A stretch of 47,864 bases of DNA from the NCBI RefSeq assembly GCF_014652555.1, contig NZ_BMZA01000003.1:233729-281592 (forward strand), written 5' to 3'. The stretch is from Novosphingobium colocasiae (lineage in GTDB: Bacteria; Pseudomonadota; Alphaproteobacteria; Sphingomonadales; Sphingomonadaceae). The notes under the pieces are model-generated. The model saw nothing but the letters and a program-made list of their open reading frames with translations, was not told the DNA's origin and did not search any database. This document shows positions 9,592 to 16,547 of this stretch, piece by piece. Made by a program: the position numbers and the translations under genes. Each line of letters begins with the position of its first letter. Within the stretch, counting starts at the first letter, position 1.

Positions 9592-10845
9592 TCAGCCGGC
9601 CTCTTCCTGCCGCAGATCGACCGCTGCGGTGACCGCCACGTCCATCGTCACGTTCGCCAATGTGCGCATGATGTCCGGCAGCATTTCCACTGCGACGAGA
9701 ATGCCGAGCGGCCATAGCGGCACACCCATCGCCGCCGCGATCGGCCCGGTGGACGCGATGAAGCTGATGGTGCCGGGAAGCGAGACCGTGCCGAAAGTGG
9801 TGACGAAGGCTACCAGCGCCCCGGCGGCGATGGCCGTGGCGCTCAGCGGGTGGCCGGCCATGTGCGCGGCATAGATGCACACGCCCATGTTCATCGCCGG
9901 GCTGGTGGCGCGAAAGAGGGTGACCGCCAGCGGCAGCACGAATTCGGCGGTGCTGGTCCGCAGCCGCAGTGCGCGGCAGGAACCGAGCATCGCCGGCAGG
10001 CTGGCGAGCGAGGACTGGGTGGATACCGCCACCACTTGCCCCGGCAGCACCGCGCGGGCGAACCGGACCAGCGGCTGGCGACCGGCCAGCGCCGCCAGCG
10101 GATAGGCCCCGATCAGGAACACCGCGCCGCACAGGCTGACGAGCACCAGATAATGCGCCAGTGTCCCCAGCGCCGCCGCCCCGCTCGACACGGCGAGCGA
10201 CAGGCCGAGCGCGAAGACCCCCAGCGGCCCGACCCGCAGGACCCAGCCGACCACCACGATCATCGCGGCGGCAAGCCCTTCGAACAGCAGGCCAAGCTGG
10301 CGGCGCGGCGCTTCGGCCAGCCGCGTCGTCGCCAGCGCGAACAGGGCGGTGAACAGGATGACCGGCAGCATCGCCCCTTCGCCCGCCGCCGCCACGACGT
10401 TGGTCGGCAGCAGTGAAGCGATGAAATCCGCGAGGTGCGGCACCGCCGGCTCGGCCGTTGCCGCTCCGGCCGGGGGCGCGATGGCGTGGCCGGGGAACAG
10501 CCGCAGCAGCAGCGGCATCAGCAGGCTGGAAGACACCGCGCTCAGCGCCAGGATGCCGACGATGAAGCCCAGCGTGCGCCGGGCCATCGCGCCGGCCCCG
10601 GCGGCAGCGGCGGTATCGAGGATGCCGGTGAACATCAGCCCCATCACCAGCGGCAGGATCGTCATCTGCAGGGCCTTGAGCCACAGCGCGCCGATCGGTT
10701 CCGCCACCGCCAGCATCGGCGGCAGCGCGGCGGTTCCGGCCAACGCCATCCCGGTCACCAGGCCCAGCACCAGTCCGGCCAGTGTGGCCAGCCCCGGCAC
10801 CCGGATTTCCGGCAACCCGGATCGGCCCGCGTCAGCGTCGGTCAT
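9592..10845 (-). CDS. dicarboxylate/amino acid:cation symporter (DAACS/SDF family)
   Basis: A membrane transporter of the GltP/DctA superfamily, 417 residues, with about eight hydrophobic segments. The re-entrant loop HP1 serine-rich motif appears as [13 protein letters not shown]. Next comes TM7 with the NMG substrate/Na signature ([13 protein letters not shown]), and HP2 resembles [20 protein letters not shown]. Likely substrates are C4-dicarboxylates or acidic or neutral amino acids. Start: the ATG at 10845 is preferred because the 24 residues before it in the open frame are polar and non-family; no clear Shine-Dalgarno site supports either start. It is divergent from glmM with about 106 bp between. 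Confidence 0.92.
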   Translation of the reverse strand: MTDADAGRSGLPEIRVPGLATLAGLVLGLVTGMALAGTAALPPMLAVAEPIGALWLKALQMTILPLVMGLMFTGILDTAAAAGAGAMARRTLGFIVGILALSAVSSSLLMPLLLRLFPGHAIAPPAGAATAEPAVPHLADFIASLLPTNVVAAAGEGAMLPVILFTALFALATTRLAEAPRRQLGLLFEGLAAAMIVVVGWVLRVGPLGVFALGLSLAVSSGAAALGTLAHYLVLVSLCGAVFLIGAYPLAALAGRQPLVRFARAVLPGQVVAVSTQSSLASLPAMLGSCRALRLRTSTAEFVLPLAVTLFRATSPAMNMGVCIYAAHMAGHPLSATAIAAGALVAFVTTFGTVSLPGTISFIASTGPIAAAMGVPLWPLGILVAVEMLPDIMRTLANVTMDVAVTAAVDLRQEEAG

Positions 10846-10951
10846 CCGGTTTTTACCAATCCTGTTGCGCTCGCGGTCATCCGGGGATGACATTAGCGGC
10901 GGCGCAGGACATAGCAATTCGATACCGGCGCAGCGCTATCAGGGCGGAATC

Positions 10952-12292
10952 ATGAGCAGGCAGTTCTTCGGCACGGACGGAATACGCGGGCGCACCAACA
11001 AGGGCGCGATGACGGCGGCGATGGCGATGAAGGTCGGCCAGGCGGCCGGCACCCGCTTCCTGCGCGGCGCGCACCGCCACCGTGTGGTGATCGGCAAGGA
11101 CACCCGCCTGTCCGGCTATATGATCGAAAACGCCATGGTCGCCGGGTTCACCAGCGTCGGCATGGACGTGGTGCTGACCGGACCGCTGCCGACCCCGGCG
11201 ATCGCGCTGCTGACGCGCGAACTGCGGGCCGATGTCGGGGTGATGATCTCGGCCAGCCACAATCCTTACGAGGATAACGGCATCAAGCTGTTCGGCCCCG
11301 ACGGCTTCAAGCTGTCGGACGAGGATGAACTGGCGATCGAAGCCATGCTGGCCGACGAGATCGCCTTGGCCGATGCGCCCGAGATCGGTCGCGCCCGCCG
11401 GATCGAGGATGCGCGCGGCCGCTATATCCATGCGGTCAAGGCATCGCTGCCCAATTCGGTGCGGCTGGACGGGCTCAAGATCGCGGTCGATTGCGCCAAC
11501 GGGGCCGCCTATCAGGTCGCGCCGTCGGCGTTCTGGGAGCTGGGGGCGGAAATCGTCGCGGTCGGGGTCAATCCCAACGGCAAGAACATCAACGACCGCT
11601 GCGGCTCCACCCATGTCGGCCTGCTGCAGGAAACCGTGGTCACTGCGGGTGCCGATATCGGCATCGCGCTCGATGGCGATGCCGACCGGCTGATCGTCGT
11701 CGATGAAAAGGGGCAGACCATCGACGGCGACCAGATCATGGCGCTGATCGGCAGCCAGCTTGCCGCGCGCGGCCAGTTGCGCGGCGGCGGCGTGGTCGCC
11801 ACGGTCATGTCGAACCTTGGCCTGGAACGCTTCCTCTGCGGGCAGGGCCTGACGCTCGAACGCACCAAGGTGGGCGATCGTCACGTGCTCGAACGCATGC
11901 GCGAAGGCGGCTTCAATGTCGGCGGCGAACAGTCCGGGCACATGATCCTGCTCGATCACGGCACCACCGGCGATGGCACCGTGGCGGCGCTTCAGGTGCT
12001 GGCGGCGCTGGTCCAGTCGGGCAAGCGGGCGAGCGAACTGCTGCACCTGTTCGATCCGGTGCCGCAACTCCTGCGCAACGTGCGCTTCGCCGGCGGCAAA
12101 CCGCTGGAGGCGGCGCAGGTCAAGACCGCCATCGCCGATGCCGAGGCCGCGCTGGCGGGCAGGGGGCGGCTGGTCATCCGCCCGTCCGGCACCGAACCGG
12201 TGATCCGCGTCATGGCCGAAGGCGACGATGCCGGCGAGGTCGAGGCGGCGGTGGCATCGATCTGCCACGCGGTCGAGAAGGCGGCCGCCTGA
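10952..12292 (+). CDS. glmM: phosphoglucosamine mutase
   Basis: Converts glucosamine-6-phosphate to glucosamine-1-phosphate for UDP-GlcNAc, peptidoglycan and lipopolysaccharide. The 446-residue protein begins with the family signature [12 protein letters not shown]. The phosphoserine loop is ISASHNP with Ser102, the usual GlmM position. The metal-binding loop is DGDADRL and the sugar loop is GGEQSGH. The phosphate-binding loop is [13 protein letters not shown]. The start at 10952 has AGGGCGG just upstream; the open frame extends far further 5' only as a shadow of the transporter. The stop overlaps the next start by one base (TGATG). Confidence 0.97.
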   Translation: MSRQFFGTDGIRGRTNKGAMTAAMAMKVGQAAGTRFLRGAHRHRVVIGKDTRLSGYMIENAMVAGFTSVGMDVVLTGPLPTPAIALLTRELRADVGVMISASHNPYEDNGIKLFGPDGFKLSDEDELAIEAMLADEIALADAPEIGRARRIEDARGRYIHAVKASLPNSVRLDGLKIAVDCANGAAYQVAPSAFWELGAEIVAVGVNPNGKNINDRCGSTHVGLLQETVVTAGADIGIALDGDADRLIVVDEKGQTIDGDQIMALIGSQLAARGQLRGGGVVATVMSNLGLERFLCGQGLTLERTKVGDRHVLERMREGGFNVGGEQSGHMILLDHGTTGDGTVAALQVLAALVQSGKRASELLHLFDPVPQLLRNVRFAGGKPLEAAQVKTAIADAEAALAGRGRLVIRPSGTEPVIRVMAEGDDAGEVEAAVASICHAVEKAAA

Positions 12293-12519
12293 TGGCGCTC
12301 GAAATGCGCCCCGATTGCGAACGCTGCGGCACCGACCTCCCGGCAGAGGCCCCCGGCGCGTTCATCTGCAGCTTCGAATGCACCTTCTGCGCCGAATGCG
12401 CCGACGATCTGGACGAAACCTGCCCCAACTGCGGCGGCGAATTGATGGACCGCCCGAGCCGGGCGAAAAAGCTGCAGGATGCGCATCCGCCTTCGAAGGT
12501 GCGGCACTTCAAGGGGTAG
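12292..12519 (+). CDS. DUF1272 domain protein (small zinc-binding)
   Basis: A 75-residue protein with three CxxC-type pairs: CERC (9-12), CTFCAEC and CPNC, ending MDRPSRAKK. It resembles the DUF1272 family, small treble-clef or ribbon-like zinc proteins of unknown function. TGATG overlap with glmM makes translational coupling very likely. No enzymatic residues can be identified, and the coupling to glmM gives the only hint of role. Confidence 0.85.
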   Translation: MALEMRPDCERCGTDLPAEAPGAFICSFECTFCAECADDLDETCPNCGGELMDRPSRAKKLQDAHPPSKVRHFKG

Positions 12520-12529
12520 GGGGCTGCTG

Positions 12530-12676
12530 CGCCCACCCCGTTCGGCTAGGCGGTAAACCGCCAAGCCTTCCGCCCCTCCCGTGAACGGGAGGGCCAACTC
12601 GAGTATCCCCGCCCGCTCGCGGGAGGGGCAACGAGACTTAGGCCGCAGGCCTTAGTCGCAGTGGGGTGGGGGTCTG
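12530..12676. repeat. nested palindromic intergenic element
   Basis: This gene-free stretch before thiD holds a stack of hairpins: GGCGGTAAACCGCC (12549-12562), CCCTCCC/GGGAGGG around GTGAAC (12574-12593), a GC-rich CCCC...GGGG hairpin (12607-12628), and AGGCC/GGCCT (12640-12652). Outer arms CCCACCCC (12532-12539) and GGGGTGGG (12663-12670) are perfect complements. It looks like a non-coding REP/MITE-type palindrome. The copy number elsewhere is unknown. Confidence 0.6.
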
Positions 12677-12715
12677 CCGCTTGCCCGTTCACACGCCTGC
12701 TGCCATCAGGCGCAA

Positions 12716-13465
12716 ATGACCACGCCTCCGCGCATCCTTTCCATCGCCGGGTCCGACAGTTCGGGCGGTGCCGGCATCCAGGCCGATATCAAGACGATCA
12801 CGATGCTGGGCGGCTTCGCGATGACGGCGATCACCGCCATCACCGCGCAGAACTCGCTGGGGGTGACGGCGGTCGAGGCGCTGTCGGCGGAGATGGTGGC
12901 GGCGCAGATCGATGCCTGCGTTTCGGACATCGGCGTCGATGCGGTGAAGATCGGCATGCTCGGCTCGCCCGCCATCGCGCATGTCGTGGCGGACCGGCTG
13001 GAAGGACTGGGGGTGCCGGTGGTGTTCGATCCGGTGATGGTCGCCACCAGCGGCGCGGTGCTGGCCGATGCGCCGACCGTAGTGGCGTTCGAACGGCTGA
13101 TGGCGCTCGCCACGCTGACCACGCCCAATGTCGCGGAACTGGCGGCGCTGGGCGGCGAGGCGGCGGTGGCGGCGCGCGGCGTCGCTTATCTTGCCAAGGG
13201 TGGCGACGGGGAGGGTGATACGGTGGCGGACGTGCTCCATGTGCCGGGGCATGAGCCCGTCACCTGGTCCGCCTCGCGCATCGTCACGCGGCACACCCAC
13301 GGCACCGGCTGCACCCTGTCGAGCGCGATCGCGACGTTTCTCGGCGCGGGGATCGCCCTTCCTGACGCGGTGGACCGGGCGCGGCAGGCGGTGCGGGTGG
13401 CCTTGCTCAACGCCCCCGGCTTCGGTGCCGGGCACGGACCGATGGGGCATCACGCGATCTGCTGA
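12716..13465 (+). CDS. thiD: hydroxymethylpyrimidine/phosphomethylpyrimidine kinase
   Basis: Phosphorylates HMP and HMP-phosphate to HMP-pyrophosphate for thiamine synthesis. It is a ribokinase-fold protein of 249 residues. The N-terminus ILSIAGSDSSGGAGIQADIK is the ThiD signature. VDAVKIGMLGS and VVFDPVMVATSGAVL follow, and the anion-hole/catalytic end is RHTHGTGCTLSSAIA with the base Asp replaced as usual by the GTGC motif. It stands alone between two palindromic repeat clusters, and no other thi gene or TPP riboswitch was seen. A weak AGGCG precedes the ATG. Confidence 0.95.
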   Translation: MTTPPRILSIAGSDSSGGAGIQADIKTITMLGGFAMTAITAITAQNSLGVTAVEALSAEMVAAQIDACVSDIGVDAVKIGMLGSPAIAHVVADRLEGLGVPVVFDPVMVATSGAVLADAPTVVAFERLMALATLTTPNVAELAALGGEAAVAARGVAYLAKGGDGEGDTVADVLHVPGHEPVTWSASRIVTRHTHGTGCTLSSAIATFLGAGIALPDAVDRARQAVRVALLNAPGFGAGHGPMGHHAIC

Positions 13466-13518
13466 GGACGGACCGGCTTTCACAGCCGTGAGCCTGGTGT
13501 TCCGAGAAGAAGAAAATG

Positions 13519-13676
13519 GGTTCACGCGGAGGCGCGAAGGCGCAGAGGTGTTGTGCAGCGTCGCAGGCTCTCTTTCTCTTTCGACGGAGAGACAAACGCA
13601 CCGTAGGAAAGGAATGCGGCGCTGCCGCAGGCACAACACCTCTGCGCCTCCGCGCCTCCGCGCCTCCGCGTGAACC
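13519..13676. repeat. 158-bp inverted-repeat element (MITE-like)
   Basis: The left arm (13519-13556, starting GGTTCACGCGGAGGCGC) and right arm (13631-13676, ending CTCCGCGTGAACC) are inverted copies. The right arm has one extra copy of an 8-9 bp GCGCCTCC unit. The 74-bp interior has its own small hairpins (CTCTC...GAGAG and GCGGCGCTGCCGC). No gene is credible inside it. Related strings ending in CCGCGTGAA are familiar as dispersed repeats in sphingomonads and other phyla, by recollection only. Confidence 0.75.
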
Positions 13677-13740
13677 ATCCTTCCTTCTTTCGGCAATCCG
13701 GTGCGAATGTTTCGCGCGCGACGCTCGCCCCCGACCTCTT

Positions 13741-13826
13741 CGTCATTCCCGCGAACGCGGGAACCTATCTTCTGACCGTGCCTGTTGCGAGGGCATCAGC
13801 CGGGTCCCGCCTTCGCGGGGATGACG
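13741..13826. repeat. paired CGTCATTCCCGCG-type palindromes
   Basis: Two 25-bp units, 13741-13765 (CGTCATTCCCGCGAACGCGG...) and 13802-13826 in inverted orientation, match at 22 of 25 positions. Each is itself a hairpin around GCGAA. This CATTCCCGCGAA-type motif is a common dispersed intergenic palindrome in proteobacteria. With the element at 13519-13676 it fills most of the 400-bp gap between thiD and the LOG gene. Confidence 0.7.
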
Positions 13827-13864
13827 AGAATGAGTGGAAGCAGGAGCAGAGGGCTGGCGCGCAT

Positions 13865-14743
13865 TCACCCGCAGTCGAGGTCGTAGAATTCCACGATCTT
13901 GTGCCAGCCGTCTTCTGCCGTCTCGCACCAGTGGAACAGGTTCAAGTCCTCGCGGTTGATCACTCCTTCATCGGCCAGCGCTTCGAAGTTGATGATCTTT
14001 TCCCAAAATTCGCGCCCATAGAGCAGGATCGGGATCGGCTTCATCTTGCCGGTTTGCACCAGCGTCAGCAGTTCGAGAAATTCGTCGAGTGTGCCGTAGC
14101 CGCCGGGGAACACCGCTACCGCGCGGGCGCGCAGCAGGAAGTGCAGCTTGCGCAGCGCGAAATAGTGGAACTGGAACGAGAGGCGCGGCGTCACATACGG
14201 GTTAGGGGCCTGTTCGTGCGGCAGCACGATGTTGAGGCCCAGCGATTCCGCTCCGGCTTCGGCCGCGCCGCGATTGGCCGCCTCCATGATCGCCGGCCCG
14301 CCGCCCGAACAGACGACGAACTGGCGCATGCCCCTTTCCACTACCGCGCAGGTGCTGGCGCGGTGAGCGAGGGAGCGGGCGGCTTCGTAATATTTGGTCT
14401 TGGCGACCAGCCGCTCCGCCACGGCGCGCTGTTCGTTGGTGGTGGCTTGCGCCAGCAGCGCCTCGCAATCTTCGGGCGCGGGGATGCGGGCCGATCCGTA
14501 CATGACGAGGGTCGAGCCGATGTTGGCTTCTTCCAGCAGCATCTCGGGCTTGAGCAGCTCAAGCTGGAAACGCACCGGGCGCAGCTCGTCGCGCAGCAGG
14601 AAATCGGTATCGAGGAAGGCGAGGCGGTAGGCCGGGTTGCGGGTCTGCAGGGTGCCGGATTGCGAATCGGCGAAGCCGGCTTCCTGTTCGGCGCGGTAGA
14701 ATCGGCGGGAACTGACGGTTCTGGTATCTTTTGGTTCTGTCAT
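13865..14743 (-). CDS. LOG family / TIGR00730 Rossmann protein
   Basis: A 292-residue protein of the lysine-decarboxylase-like LOG superfamily, whose members hydrolyse nucleoside 5'-monophosphates (cytokinin riboside monophosphate or AMP). The nucleotide-binding loop is GGGPAIMEAANRGA (147-160). The signature PGGYGTLDEF (213-222) contains the catalytic Glu. LGLNIVLPHEQAPNPYV lies between them. The ~70-residue N-terminal extension (FYRAEQEAGFADSQSGTLQ) is longer than in small LOG proteins, as in the group-II proteobacterial type. The substrate is not determined by sequence. It is followed on its 3' side by the palindrome cluster. Confidence 0.88.
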   Translation of the reverse strand: MTEPKDTRTVSSRRFYRAEQEAGFADSQSGTLQTRNPAYRLAFLDTDFLLRDELRPVRFQLELLKPEMLLEEANIGSTLVMYGSARIPAPEDCEALLAQATTNEQRAVAERLVAKTKYYEAARSLAHRASTCAVVERGMRQFVVCSGGGPAIMEAANRGAAEAGAESLGLNIVLPHEQAPNPYVTPRLSFQFHYFALRKLHFLLRARAVAVFPGGYGTLDEFLELLTLVQTGKMKPIPILLYGREFWEKIINFEALADEGVINREDLNLFHWCETAEDGWHKIVEFYDLDCG

Positions 14744-14816
14744 TCCCGTTATCTGGTGGCTGCCGCGCGATTTGGGAATGCGCCAGCGCGATTTTTTCCG
14801 TGCGGTTTTCTACAGT

Positions 14817-15161
14817 TCAGGCCCGGCCCAGGCCGTACTTGGCGACCAGCTCGGCAAACAGTGACGATGTCAGCGGCTCGGCGAATTCCAGCCCGGCGCA
14901 ATGATCGTTGGCCCAGGCCACGAAAGCCATCGAGGGCCGGCAGCCGGGCAGGTAGAGGCTCACCGCTTCGTCGGTTTCAAGCTGGCCGATCCCTTCGATC
15001 CGCGCGCCGAACCGGGTCAGGTCCTTCAGCATGACCGTGGACGTCGCCAGATCGCGCCGAAATTTGGCAAGCATCTCAACGTGCTCGCGCTGTTCGCGGC
15101 GCTCGAACGGGGAAGCGGGGATGCCGGTTGCCGGATCGGTGGCTCGGTCCTGTGCAGTCAT
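14817..15161 (-). CDS. single-domain PilZ-like protein
   Basis: A 114-residue protein resembling a lone PilZ domain, which binds c-di-GMP. RREQREHVEMLAKFR supplies candidate RxxxR arginines (residues 21-25 region). The second motif, D/N-x-S-x-x-G, appears as DLTRFG with Thr for Ser, followed by the barrel (RIEGIG, VSLYLPGC, FVAWANDHCAGLEFAEPL). The Thr change may reduce affinity. It is divergently placed just upstream of the cellulose operon, whose synthase also has a PilZ domain. Role as a c-di-GMP receptor is inferred. It could also be a degenerate PilZ lacking binding. Confidence 0.7.
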   Translation of the reverse strand: MTAQDRATDPATGIPASPFERREQREHVEMLAKFRRDLATSTVMLKDLTRFGARIEGIGQLETDEAVSLYLPGCRPSMAFVAWANDHCAGLEFAEPLTSSLFAELVAKYGLGRA

Positions 15162-15420
15162 TGCCCGTCAGCCTCAACATTTTAACTAAGCTTGTTCGCC
15201 AATAGCGGACACAGGTTTCCGGTTCCGGACGCGCGGTATACGGGAGAATGCGGGACCTGCGGCATGGTGGGCGAAAGGTTAGCGGTATTGCCCCGGAGAC
15301 GGCGGGTCCGGGACGGCGGATACCGGCCGCTGTCGGATCGCTTCACCGCAGCCTGCAAGCGTTTTCAACTCCGCGTTAACCATTTCCTGCAATTCCTACG
15401 GGGAATTACGGAGGTGATTT
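15162..15420 (+). promoter_or_regulatory. upstream region of the cellulose operon with strong SD
   Basis: A 259-bp gene-free region between the divergent PilZ gene and the operon. Its end holds an AATTCC/GGAATT hairpin (15391-15407) and a very strong Shine-Dalgarno sequence, GGAGGTGAT (15410-15418), just before the ATG at 15421. A GTTAACCAT string (from about 15374) resembles a CtrA half-site, which is weak evidence alone. No confident -35/-10 pair was identified. Confidence 0.5.
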
Positions 15421-15813
15421 ATGCGCGTTGACGCCAAGGCCCTGCTCGACCGGCTGGGCAAAAGCGATTTCACGTACCGCGAATTTGCAGATCGGTTCAG
15501 CGAACTGGAGCTTTGGCCCCTGTTCGAAGCCCTGCTGCGCGATACGCGCCTGGCGCAACTGGAGGAGGGCGCAGAGCCCGGCCACGGCATCGTTGCGGGT
15601 GCCGTTGCCGCCAGCGCCGGGGCACCGGGGCGCGAGCCCGCGCACCAGCCGTTTGCCGCGCTGTTCAGCCGCTATGAAGGCGACGGCGGAGCCGGCAGCG
15701 GCTCTGCCGCCCGCGCTGCCGAGCCGGAGCCGACGCCGCACGAATTGCCGCCACAGGACGTCCGTATGCTGTTGCGCCAGTTGTCCGAACTGCAGCGCAA
15801 GGGAGAACTCTGA
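15421..15813 (+). CDS. small cellulose operon accessory protein (BcsR/BcsP-like, tentative)
   Basis: First gene of the cellulose operon, 130 residues, cytoplasmic, with no signal peptide. The structured N-terminus (DFTYREFADRFSELELWPLF) faintly resembles E. coli BcsR, which has a Tyr-x-x-x...RWPLL segment and partners BcsQ. The middle is Ala/Gly/Pro rich and probably disordered, and a C-terminal helix (VRMLLRQLSELQRKG) closes the protein. Position directly before a BcsQ-like gene, with a TGATG overlap at 15811-15815, supports a BcsR/BcsP-type partner. Family assignment is inference; no diagnostic motif is certain. Confidence 0.65.
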   Translation: MRVDAKALLDRLGKSDFTYREFADRFSELELWPLFEALLRDTRLAQLEEGAEPGHGIVAGAVAASAGAPGREPAHQPFAALFSRYEGDGGAGSGSAARAAEPEPTPHELPPQDVRMLLRQLSELQRKGEL

Positions 15814-16547
15814 TGGCTCTGCTGTTGTGCCACAGCTCCAAGGGCGGGACCGGCAACACTTTCGTTGCCGCGCACCTCGCGCTGGCGCTGGTCGAACATG
15901 GGGCGGACGTCACGCTGCTGAGCACGGCGGCGATGGACAGCCTGCCGCTGCATTTCGGCCTGCCGCCCTCGACCCGGCTGCCGGGCTTCAACGCCGGTGC
16001 CGATCGCGCGGTGGTGGCTTCGGGCATCAGCCTGCGCAACGATCCGCGCGCGCCCGCCGATCCCGATTTTGCCGCGACCCTGCGTGATCTCGGCTTCCTC
16101 GACAACGGCGACCGGGTGCTGGTGCTCGATGTCGCGGCCGGCGATCTCGGCCTCGCCCGCGCGCTTCTGCCGCTGGCGCGTGCCCATGTCTGCACGTTGC
16201 CTGCCGCGCCCGAAAGCCTCTCGTTGCTGCCCGATTATCTCGATATCGAACGCGGCTGCTGGTCCGACCACTCGGTCGTTGCCATCAACATGCTGGACGA
16301 AACCCGCAAGCTCACCCGCCACACCGCCGCGTTCCTGCGCGAACTGCTGGGCGCGCGGCTGGTCGGCCGGGTCCGTCGCGACGAAGCCGTGCCCGAGGCG
16401 CTGGCATCGCTGCAGTACCTTTCGCGCTATGCCCCGGCGAGTGCGGCACTGGCCGATGTGGCGGCGCTGGCGCGGGCGGTGGCCCCGATGCTGGAGCGGC
16501 CGACGCTGGCCGAGCAGATCGTCCCCGGCCGGAGCTGGATTGCGTGA
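15813..16547 (+). CDS. bcsQ: BcsQ-like ParA/MinD ATPase with altered P-loop
   Basis: A 244-residue protein with MinD/ParA architecture: the N-terminal loop CHSSKGGTGNTFVAAHLALA, the switch region VLVLDVAAGDLGLA, and the AINMLDETRKLTRHTAAFLRE stretch. In E. coli, BcsQ helps place cellulose synthesis at the pole. The deviant Walker A normally reads KGGxGKT; here Lys10 is kept but the second Lys is Asn15 (KGGTGNT). The protein could therefore be impaired in hydrolysis or use nucleotide only for binding. The switch Asp pattern is also atypical. AAGGGAGA stands upstream; the stop overlaps the next start as GTGA. Confidence 0.85.
   Translation: MALLLCHSSKGGTGNTFVAAHLALALVEHGADVTLLSTAAMDSLPLHFGLPPSTRLPGFNAGADRAVVASGISLRNDPRAPADPDFAATLRDLGFLDNGDRVLVLDVAAGDLGLARALLPLARAHVCTLPAAPESLSLLPDYLDIERGCWSDHSVVAINMLDETRKLTRHTAAFLRELLGARLVGRVRRDEAVPEALASLQYLSRYAPASAALADVAALARAVAPMLERPTLAEQIVPGRSWIA

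Noticed and set aside
13516..13824. Open frames through the palindrome region
   Set aside because: The region is made of inverted repeats; the translations are Arg/Ala runs with no homology or good start sites.
15370..15385. CtrA half-site before the cellulose operon
   Set aside because: Only one TTAACCAT-type half is visible, with no paired site, so it is too weak to annotate.
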